Positions 1-5,010 of a DNA stretch of 5,010 nucleotides are shown piece after piece. Both the position numbers and the translations under genes were made by a program. The stretch comes from JAFGPJ01 sp964439135 (GTDB taxonomy: Bacteria > Planctomycetota > Phycisphaerae > Sedimentisphaerales > Anaerobacaceae): assembly GCA_964439135.1 (NCBI GenBank), contig CAYTNN010000277.1:1-5010 (forward strand), written 5' to 3'. The notes beneath the pieces were generated by a model. That model was not told the origin of the DNA. It searched no databases and saw only the letters and a list, made by a program, of their open reading frames with translations. The first letter of the stretch is position 1, and each line of letters opens with the position of its first letter.

Positions 1-1830
1 GTAGGAGATGTCTGGAGTTTTATGATTCCATCCAGCACGGCTTATGCCCCTGAGCCCGCTGATGGAGCCGAGCTTGTAGAATCCAATGTGATCCTTAGCT
101 GGCAGCCGGGTTTTGGTGCGAAACTGCACATGGTGTTCTTCGGCGAAAATTTTGCCGAGGTTAACAACGCCTCCGAAGGACGCCCGCAGGGAGATACAAC
201 TTATAATCCCGGCCTTCTTGAATTAGGCAAGACCTACTACTGGCGGATCGATGAGTTTGATGGACGCGAAACCTATAAAGGCGATGTCTGGAGCTTTACA
301 GTCGGGAAAGAGGGCCCCCCGCCCGGCGGGGAGGAAGGAATTATCTACGTCGATGAGGTTAACGGAAACGATCACAACAACGGATTGACGCCCCGAACAG
401 CTTTAGCAACCATTCGGAAGGGTATCGATGCAGCAGCGGATGGAGAAGTAGTTTTGGTCTATCCGGGGCTGTACCTGGAAGAAATCAATTTCCTGGGTAA
501 AATGCTGACGGTACAGGGTGTCGCTGTAAGCCCAGACGGTGTGCCTGTGCTCTGGAATCCGGGCGATTTTGCTGTTTCGTTTTACTCCGGCGAAGGCCCC
601 GACAGTATCCTGAAGAATTTCATCATCAGAGACAGCTTCATGGGCGTCTTCATTGCCGACAGCTCTCCCACAATCAGCAATCTTACAATAGTGGGTAATA
701 CATACGGCATTGAAGCCTACGCCAACTCAGAGCCGATCATCATCAATACAATTCTCTGGAACAATACAGATGGTGACCTGTTCGGATGCCGGGCTAGTTA
801 CAGTTGTGTCGAACGAGGAGGTGAAGGTGTTATAACTGACGATCCGCTCTTCGTTGATCCCGACAACGACGACTATCATCTACGCTCCGAGCGTGGCCGA
901 TATTGGCCTCAGTTTGATATATGGGTGCTCGACAGAGTTACCAGCCCCTGTGTCGATGGCGGCGATCCGGTGGCTGATATATCAAATGAGCCGATGCCCA
1001 ACGGTGATCGCATTAACATTGGCGCCTACGGCGGCACGACGGAAGCCAGCCTGTCACCTGGTGAACAACCACGGCCTCTGTCCGACAAGGCTTCGAATCC
1101 ATCTCCTGCCGACGAGGCTTTCTATGTTGGGGAACATGTCACATTAAGCTGGGCCGCCGGCCTCAACGCCATTTCCCACGATGTATACTTCAGCATAGCC
1201 TTAGGCGGCAGCAACACTGGTAAAGACGCCGTTACTAATGCCGATACTTCCGATACTACCGGCATATATCGCGGCCGTCAGACTATTACCAGTTACACGC
1301 TGCCCGAAGATATTGGATCGTCCACTACGTATTGCTACTGGCGAATAGATGAGGTAGATAGCGAGGGTAATATAACAAAAGGTGACGTTTGGACGTTTAC
1401 AACAACCTCTCCACGACCTCCCAAAGGCAGGACTTGTTTCACTGCTGAGACCAAGGTTTGGGCAAGTGGTGCCCTTGTTCCAATATCGAAGATTGCCCTG
1501 GGGCAAAGTATCCGCGGCATGAACAGCCTCAGCAAAATTCAGGAAGTGCAGGAACACAAAGGAACGTTCACCTGCTATGATGTTTTGCTTGAGAGCGGAA
1601 ATTGTATCGGTGTAGCCGAAAACCATTACTTCCTTTCGGGATCTGGGCAATGGATATCTCTAAAGGAATTAAAAGCAGGGATAAAACTGAAAACATCGAA
1701 AGGCTCGATAGGCATTACGAGCGTGACCAAAAGACCGACGCCGTATGTGGGCAAGGTATACAATCTAAAGGTCGCAGGTTCGGACCAGTACCTTATAGGC
1801 AAAGACGCGATTATAGTGCGTGATTACTAA
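1..1830 (+). CDS. Large modular surface protein: FN3-like modules, parallel beta-helix, C-terminal Hint domain (5' partial)
   Basis: The frame is open from base 1, and its first codons read VGDVWSF, the end of an FN3-like module. The ATG at 22 is therefore internal and the true start lies upstream. Residues are numbered from base 1 (609 visible). Residues 2-7 are the tail of one FN3-like module. Residues ~10-101 are a full module with YYWRIDE at ~79-85 and GDVWSFT at 94-100. Residues 114-352 are a right-handed beta-helix of DUF1565/pectin-lyase-like type, opening IIYVD and closing SPCVDGGDP...GAYGGT. Residues ~363-470 are another FN3-like module with YWRIDE and GDVWTFT. Residues 479-609 are a Hint domain starting CFTAET. 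These FN3-like modules recur in planctomycete exported proteins. The role is inferred as an extracytoplasmic binding or adhesion protein. No polysaccharide-lyase catalytic set is recognisable. The beta-helix is homologous to the second one in the downstream gene. The stop is TAA at 1828-1830. Confidence 0.94.
   Translation, partial: VGDVWSFMIPSSTAYAPEPADGAELVESNVILSWQPGFGAKLHMVFFGENFAEVNNASEGRPQGDTTYNPGLLELGKTYYWRIDEFDGRETYKGDVWSFTVGKEGPPPGGEEGIIYVDEVNGNDHNNGLTPRTALATIRKGIDAAADGEVVLVYPGLYLEEINFLGKMLTVQGVAVSPDGVPVLWNPGDFAVSFYSGEGPDSILKNFIIRDSFMGVFIADSSPTISNLTIVGNTYGIEAYANSEPIIINTILWNNTDGDLFGCRASYSCVERGGEGVITDDPLFVDPDNDDYHLRSERGRYWPQFDIWVLDRVTSPCVDGGDPVADISNEPMPNGDRINIGAYGGTTEASLSPGEQPRPLSDKASNPSPADEAFYVGEHVTLSWAAGLNAISHDVYFSIALGGSNTGKDAVTNADTSDTTGIYRGRQTITSYTLPEDIGSSTTYCYWRIDEVDSEGNITKGDVWTFTTTSPRPPKGRTCFTAETKVWASGALVPISKIALGQSIRGMNSLSKIQEVQEHKGTFTCYDVLLESGNCIGVAENHYFLSGSGQWISLKELKAGIKLKTSKGSIGITSVTKRPTPYVGKVYNLKVAGSDQYLIGKDAIIVRDY
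1435..1827 (+). other. C-terminal Hint (Hedgehog/Intein) domain within the first CDS
   Basis: This 131-residue segment has Hint-family landmarks. Block A starts with Cys479 in CFTAETKVW, followed by a G..VPISKI..G pattern. A block B-like stretch, GNCIGVAENHYFL, has His542 and is followed by GQWISLKEL..G. A block F-like VYNLKV lies at 586-591. Cys1 and the block B His are the residues that drive the N-terminal acyl shift in inteins and Hedgehog proteins. The usual Thr of TxxH is Ala here. The usual terminal His-Asn is Arg607-Asp608, followed only by Tyr609 and the stop, so there is no C-extein and no Cys/Ser/Thr nucleophile. The domain call rests on motif order and spacing. I infer cleavage or ligation at the N-side of Cys479 and exclude splicing. 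I recall similar CFTAET...VRDY tails on other planctomycete proteins, but could not check this. Confidence 0.82.
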
Positions 1831-1861
1831 GAGCGCATAACAGATTGAAAATTTATTCTTG

Positions 1862-1915
1862 GTAGGGTGGGCACTGCCCACCAATTTCGATAATGGTGTG
1901 CGTTGCACACCCTAC
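1862..1915. repeat. BIME/REP-like paired-hairpin element
   Basis: Two adjacent hairpins have the same geometry. The first is GGTGGGC-act-GCCCACC (1866-1882) and the second is GGTGTGC-gtt-GCACACC (1895-1911). Each has a 7-bp perfect stem and a 3-base loop, and 12 bases separate them. An outer perfect 8-bp inverted repeat, GTAGGGTG (1862-1869) and CACCCTAC (1908-1915), overlaps both. The two alternative pairings cannot form fully at the same time. Its position 31 bases after a stop codon and its twin hairpins are typical of extragenic palindromic (REP/BIME) elements, and similar GTAGGGTG...GCCCACC motifs are common in intergenic DNA of varied bacteria. It could also act as a weak terminator or mRNA 3'-end stabiliser for the upstream gene, but no T-tract follows. 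Copy number elsewhere cannot be judged here. Confidence 0.7.
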
Positions 1916-1972
1916 ACGAAGCTTCATTCGGTCAATGTGAGTTGAATTCTGTTTTAGGTAGGTGGTGATAAG

Positions 1973-1989
1973 AAGCAAGCAGCTTGCTT
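1973..1989. repeat. Short perfect inverted repeat (hairpin)
   Basis: AAGCAAG-cag-CTTGCTT forms a perfect 7-bp stem with a 3-base loop, followed by AATTG rather than a run of T. It lies 77 bases before the downstream start codon. It could be an operator, a leader hairpin in the downstream mRNA, or a remnant of another palindromic element. The sequence does not decide between these. Confidence 0.45.
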
Positions 1990-2052
1990 AATTGTGGAAG
2001 TATGCTACGGCTGTATCGGCCGGAGCGTCATTACAGATTCATTCTTTTCATT

Positions 2053-2058
2053 GAAGGG
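2053..2058 (+). promoter_or_regulatory. Ribosome binding site for the 959-residue exported protein
   Basis: GAAGGG ends 8 bases before the ATG at 2067, a normal Shine-Dalgarno spacing. A second purine run, AGGAAG (2061-2066), touches the ATG and is too close to serve. An in-frame TGA at 2052-2054 excludes any start further upstream, and the signal peptide begins directly at this ATG. Together these fix the start. Confidence 0.65.
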
Positions 2059-2066
2059 ATAGGAAG

Positions 2067-2147
2067 ATGCGAAGCAAGGCAAATCATATCAGATCGCTGC
2101 TGTGCGCACTGTTTCTGCTGGCGGCTTCATGCACGGCTGTGACAGGA
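2067..2147 (+). other. Signal peptide of the 959-residue protein
   Basis: Residues 1-27 show Arg2, Lys4 and Arg9 in the N-region, a hydrophobic core around residues 11-20, and a polar C-region SCTAVTG. Val25 and Gly27 fit the -3/-1 rule for signal peptidase I, which gives a mature N-terminus at Glu28, just before IYVDD. An alternative is lipoprotein processing at Cys22 (LAASC), but Ala at -3 is a poor lipobox. Export across the inner membrane is well supported; the exact cleavage site is not. Confidence 0.85.
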
Positions 2148-4946
2148 GAGGTCATCTACGTTGACGACGAAGCACTGATTTCCGGTAGCGGCTCAAACTG
2201 GGCCGATGCGTTCTGTTGTTTACAGGCTGCTCTTGCTGAGGCAAGCATTGGCGATGAAATCCGTGTGGCAAACGGCATCTACAAGCCCGATCTCCGGATT
2301 GAACAAGCGGGACGGATCGGAATCCGAATATCAGCATCCGGCGACCGGACGGATACGTTTCAACTACTATCCGGTGTTACGATTAAAGGGGGATATGCAG
2401 GCGCCGGAGAGGCTGAGCCTGATGCGCGTGATATCAACCTGTATGAGACGATTCTGAGCGGCGATTTGAGCGCCAATGACCGGGTCAATCCTGATGGTCC
2501 GGCGAGTGAGGCCGGCAGGGCGGAGAACAGTCACCATGTTGTGACCGGCAGTGGAGCCGACGAAACCGCCGTCCTTGACGGATTCACAATCACAGGCGGC
2601 AATGCCGACGTATTCACCAATCGTAACGGCGCCGGATTGCTCAATGAGTACGGATCGCCGCAGCTTATCAGTTGTACGTTCAGTGAGAACTCGGCACAGT
2701 ATTATGGCGGCGGGATTTACAACTACTACAGCAGTCCGACACTTGTCAACTGCACATTCACGCAGAACTCCTCCGGAACCGAGGGCGGCGGAATATACAA
2801 CTATCAGAGCAATCTAAGTCTCAACAACTGCACATTCGAGGAAAACTCGTCACATCGCGGCGGCGGGATACACAACGGTCACGGCAGCCTAAGCGTGACC
2901 GACTGCACATTCACCGGAAACCTGGCACAAACCGGCGCCGGTATAAACAGCTATGCGGCGGCCGAATCAAGTGCCGACGAATCGGACGAAGATTCCCAGA
3001 GAACACCGGTGCTTATCAACTGCACTTTCACCGCCAATTCCGCAGAGGACAGTGGGGGTGGGCTGTACATCAGTGACAGCAAACCAAGCCTGAACAACTG
3101 CACATTCAGTGAAAACACGGCAGACTATGGCGGCGGCGGAGTATGCTTCAACAACGGCGAGCCGAACCTTACCGGCTGCTCAATAATCAAAAACTCGTCG
3201 TATTACGGCGGCGGTATGTACAACGATAGCAGCAATCTGACTTTAACCAACTGCACGCTCATCGCGAACTCGGGGTATGATTACGGCGGTGGGATGTACA
3301 ATACCGGTAATAGCAACCTGAGCCTGAACAACTGCCTAATCACTGCGAACCAGACTAACTCTTACGGCGGCGGGATGTACAACAGTCAAAGTGACTTGAC
3401 TTTGACCAACTGCACGTTCACAGGAAACTCGGCACAGGATGGAAGCGCCATTGCTTTCAACTCCCGCAATCAGTGGGGCCAGAGCACTGCCGGGATCATC
3501 GACTGCATCCTTTGGGACGACGGCAATGTAATATGGATTAACGACCAATCAACAATCGCTATCTCCTACAGCAACATCCGGGGCGGCTGGCTTGGCACAG
3601 GCAATATTGACGCCGACCCGCTGTTCGCAGACCCGGATGGCCCAGACGACATACCCGGCACCGAAGACGACGACTTGCGGATCGCACCATCGTCACAATG
3701 TGTCGATGCCGGTGATCCGAACTATGCACCCGGACCGGACAAAAAAGACATTGACGGCAATCCGCGCGTAGTCAGTGGACGTGTGGATATGGGTGCCTAC
3801 GAGTTCCAGGGTATAATATATGTCGATAATTATGGCCTTGACAATCCGGAGCAGGACGGCCTTCAGGGAGATGGCTCCGAAGCTCGTCCGTTCGATACTA
3901 TCCAGGAAGCCATTGATGTAGCAAAAGACGGTCAGATGGTTCTTGTCCGGCCGGGAGTGTACTCCAAGATCGATTTTACGGGTAAGGCCATAACAGTTGC
4001 CGGAACCGAAGGTGCGGCTATAATTGAGGCTCCCTGGAGAACCAGCCGAATTGGTACCACAACAGAGAGGGATGATGTGGATGGTGTTACCTTCCATACC
4101 GGCGAAGGATCCGATAGCGTGCTGAAGAATTTCATCATCAGAAACAGCAGCACAGCAATATCACTCAACTACGGCAGCAGCCCTACGATTAGAAACCTGA
4201 CAATTGTGGATAATGATTTCGGCATAGCCGCTTATGAGAATTCGAATCCTGACATAAGCAATTGCATTTTCTTCAACAATAGAGACGGCGACCTGTTCCA
4301 GTGCGAGGTACGGTTTAGCTGTCTTGAAGGCGAAGCTCCGGGAGTGGGCAACATAAGCGGCGATCCGCTGTTCGTCGATGCAACCGATGGTGATTACCAC
4401 TTGATGAGCGAAGGCTGGCGCTGGAGCACATACGAAGAATCCTGGACATGGGACCATATTACGAGCCCATGTATAGATGCGGGCGATCCGACCTGTCCGC
4501 TGGGCGATGAGCCGATGAGCATTTCGCACGGTCCAATAAACGAACAAGGCATAAACCTGCGCATCAACATGGGAGCTTACGGCGGAACCTGCCAGGCCAG
4601 CATTGCTCTGCTTTACTGGTTTCCGGAGTATGAAACCGACCCGCCCGAGCCCAATCCGGCTCAATGGGAACTTTACGGTGGGCCGAGAGAAGAGGTTGTA
4701 TTGGGAAGTAATCGAATAACAGAGTATTGGATAAAGATGATAGCGGCCGAGGCAACGGATACCAGCGGACCAGTCGAGTATTTCTTCGAGTGTACCACGG
4801 AAGCCGGCTTAAGCAGTGGATGGCAAATAGAACGTAATTACGAAGTTATTGTGGACAGCGCGGGGCGGGGCAACCGTTTCCGTGTTAAGGCACGCGATCA
4901 GTTCGGCAACGAGACAGAGTGGTCAGAGGAACTGGCAACTAATTAG
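2067..4946 (+). CDS. Exported right-handed parallel beta-helix protein with Pmp-like repeats and C-terminal Ig-like domain
   Basis: This is a complete 959-residue protein. Residues 1-27 are a signal peptide with basic N-region, hydrophobic LLCALFLLAA and likely cleavage after VTG27. Residues ~30-75 carry the IYVDD...SNWADAF..LQAAL...GDEIRVANGIYKPD opening common in planctomycete beta-helix proteins. Residues ~172-480 form about ten helical coils with GGG(I/M/L)Y and NCTFxxN motifs. Residues ~515-580 are a capping segment (DPLFADP...QCVDAGDP...DIDGNPR...VDMGAYEF). Residues 583-845 are a second beta-helix module opening IIYVD and closing SPCIDAGDP...NMGAYGGT. Residues ~857-957 are an Ig/FN3-like domain with GPVEYFFECT, GWQ, RFRVKARD and GNETEWS. 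The GGxI/FxxN pattern is that of chlamydial polymorphic membrane proteins, but there is no C-terminal autotransporter barrel, LPXTG or PEP-CTERM signal. I infer a secreted or surface adhesin-like or glycan-interacting role. No catalytic residues or substrate can be named. Confidence 0.95.
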   Translation: MRSKANHIRSLLCALFLLAASCTAVTGEVIYVDDEALISGSGSNWADAFCCLQAALAEASIGDEIRVANGIYKPDLRIEQAGRIGIRISASGDRTDTFQLLSGVTIKGGYAGAGEAEPDARDINLYETILSGDLSANDRVNPDGPASEAGRAENSHHVVTGSGADETAVLDGFTITGGNADVFTNRNGAGLLNEYGSPQLISCTFSENSAQYYGGGIYNYYSSPTLVNCTFTQNSSGTEGGGIYNYQSNLSLNNCTFEENSSHRGGGIHNGHGSLSVTDCTFTGNLAQTGAGINSYAAAESSADESDEDSQRTPVLINCTFTANSAEDSGGGLYISDSKPSLNNCTFSENTADYGGGGVCFNNGEPNLTGCSIIKNSSYYGGGMYNDSSNLTLTNCTLIANSGYDYGGGMYNTGNSNLSLNNCLITANQTNSYGGGMYNSQSDLTLTNCTFTGNSAQDGSAIAFNSRNQWGQSTAGIIDCILWDDGNVIWINDQSTIAISYSNIRGGWLGTGNIDADPLFADPDGPDDIPGTEDDDLRIAPSSQCVDAGDPNYAPGPDKKDIDGNPRVVSGRVDMGAYEFQGIIYVDNYGLDNPEQDGLQGDGSEARPFDTIQEAIDVAKDGQMVLVRPGVYSKIDFTGKAITVAGTEGAAIIEAPWRTSRIGTTTERDDVDGVTFHTGEGSDSVLKNFIIRNSSTAISLNYGSSPTIRNLTIVDNDFGIAAYENSNPDISNCIFFNNRDGDLFQCEVRFSCLEGEAPGVGNISGDPLFVDATDGDYHLMSEGWRWSTYEESWTWDHITSPCIDAGDPTCPLGDEPMSISHGPINEQGINLRINMGAYGGTCQASIALLYWFPEYETDPPEPNPAQWELYGGPREEVVLGSNRITEYWIKMIAAEATDTSGPVEYFFECTTEAGLSSGWQIERNYEVIVDSAGRGNRFRVKARDQFGNETEWSEELATN
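2640..3449 (+). repeat. Degenerate in-frame tandem repeats of 75-81 bp encoding beta-helix coils
   Basis: The codons for the GGG (once GAG) motif begin at 2706, 2784, 2859, 2934, 3054, 3132, 3207, 3285 and 3366. The spacings are 78, 75, 75, 120, 78, 75, 78 and 81 bases, or 25-27 residues per coil with one enlarged coil. Each unit also carries a variant of AACTGCACATTCA encoding NCTF. The DNA copies are similar but clearly diverged, so this is an old internal duplication under protein-level selection, not a fresh tandem array. The 120-base unit contains an acidic insertion. Confidence 0.9.
3813..4601 (+). other. Second beta-helix module, paralogous to the one in the upstream gene
   Basis: Residues 583-845 of the 959-residue protein align end to end with residues 114-352 of the upstream product. 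Shared blocks include IIYVD, VLV.PG.Y, a GEG.DS.LKNFIIR segment, SSPTI.NLTIV, DGDLF.C, DPLFVD...DYHL, TSPC.D.GDP and GAYGGT..AS. A 21-base stretch encoding LKNFIIR is identical at DNA level (610-630 and 4122-4142). The module is of DUF1565/pectin-lyase-like right-handed beta-helix type, with no visible lyase active site. It appears to be a mobile building block shared within this protein family. Confidence 0.82.
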
Positions 4947-4960
4947 ATGCAGGACAGAAT

Positions 4961-5002
4961 AAATCTTAAAAGATTTTATTGATAACTAAGAAATAGTTAT
5001 TA
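4961..5002. terminator. Two weak AT-rich hairpins after the last stop codon
   Basis: AAATCT-taaa-AGATTT (4961-4976) is followed by TATT. A second hairpin, ATAACTA-agaaa-TAGTTAT (4982-5000), can be extended by a G-T wobble and a T-A pair to 4980-5002. They begin 15 bases after the TAG at 4944-4946. The stems are almost all A-T, so they are unstable, and there is no classic GC stem with a T-tract. The position suggests a transcription end, but intrinsic termination is not secure. Bases 4947-5010 otherwise hold nothing recognisable, and the window ends here. Confidence 0.35.
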
Positions 5003-5010
5003 TACTAAGT

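Larger units (their letters stand above)
1831..2066. other. Intergenic spacer, non-coding
   Basis: This 236-base spacer lies between two same-strand genes. It has no plausible reading frame. It holds a paired-hairpin repeat-like element near the upstream stop, a separate 7-bp hairpin in its middle, and a Shine-Dalgarno-like sequence at its right end. A TTGAAT hexamer at 1942-1947 has no good -10 box at normal spacing, so no promoter is called. The length and the hairpins suggest that the downstream gene may have its own promoter, but the sequence does not show one. Confidence 0.7.

Noticed and set aside
22..24. ATG at 22 as the start of the first gene
   Set aside because: The frame is open to base 1, and the residues before this ATG match the end of a recurring module (GDVWSF). 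There is no signal peptide after it. It is an internal Met.
340..1056. Active pectate or polysaccharide lyase
   Set aside because: The fold is of the pectin-lyase type, but no lyase catalytic Asp/Lys/Arg set can be recognised, and such modules in planctomycetes often have no known enzyme activity.
1201..1650. 149-codon reading frame on the minus strand
   Set aside because: It lies wholly opposite the FN3-like and Hint coding region, has no ribosome binding site or recognisable motif, and straddles two well-supported domains on the + strand.
1435..1827. Splicing intein or polymorphic-toxin pre-domain
   Set aside because: There is no C-extein and no His-Asn plus Cys/Ser/Thr end, there is no homing endonuclease insertion, and no toxin domain follows before the stop.
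1942..1971. Sigma-70 promoter (TTGAAT with TGATAA downstream)
   Set aside because: The -35-like hexamer is fair, but the candidate -10 matches TATAAT at only a couple of positions. Planctomycete promoter rules are not certain enough to call it.
2640..3449. CRISPR-like or satellite array
   Set aside because: The regular 75-81-base spacing is in frame, the repeats are degenerate, and the translation gives a clear beta-helix coil motif. There are no spacer-like unique segments between identical repeats.
3693..4097. 134-codon reading frame on the minus strand
   Set aside because: It is antisense to the cap and module junction of the 959-residue protein. Nothing in its translation resembles a known family.
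4161..4664. 167-codon reading frame on the minus strand
   Set aside because: It lies opposite conserved blocks of the second beta-helix module, including SPCIDAGDP and NMGAYGGT. It is a shadow of biased codon use and has no recognisable protein features.

Overview
The window looks like part of a planctomycete chromosome, most likely Phycisphaerae/Sedimentisphaerales or a close relative. This is judged from protein style only: beta-sandwich modules ending in GDVWSFT, beta-helix modules ending in SPCIDAGDP...NMGAYGGT, a C-terminal CFTAET-type Hint domain, and no 16S or housekeeping marker. Base composition is moderately GC-rich in the genes and drops sharply at the extreme right end. All convincing coding is on the + strand. 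There are no tRNA, rRNA, CRISPR, transposase, integrase or defence genes.

Layout. Positions 1-1830 hold the 3' part of a large gene that starts upstream of the window. Its product is a mosaic: the tail of one FN3-like module, a complete FN3-like module, a right-handed beta-helix module, another FN3-like module, and a terminal Hedgehog/Intein (Hint) domain. Positions 1831-2066 are a non-coding spacer with a BIME/REP-like paired-hairpin element (1862-1915) and a separate small hairpin (1973-1989). Positions 2067-4946 hold a complete gene for a 959-residue exported protein: signal peptide, a Pmp-like parallel beta-helix with GGG and NCTFxxN repeats, a second beta-helix module homologous to the one in the first gene, and a C-terminal Ig/FN3-like domain. 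The last 64 bases are AT-rich with two weak hairpins and may end transcription.

How the genes relate. Both encode large exported or surface proteins built from the same planctomycete module set, and they share one paralogous beta-helix module. They end differently: one in an auto-processing-type Hint domain, the other in an Ig-like domain. The likely theme is cell-surface or secreted adhesin-like or carbohydrate-interacting proteins, but no substrate or catalytic residues can be assigned. The most interesting point is the Hint domain. It keeps the N-terminal Cys and the block B His, but ends the protein in Arg-Asp-Tyr where a splicing intein would have His-Asn followed by Cys/Ser/Thr. That suggests N-terminal cleavage or C-terminal attachment chemistry rather than splicing.
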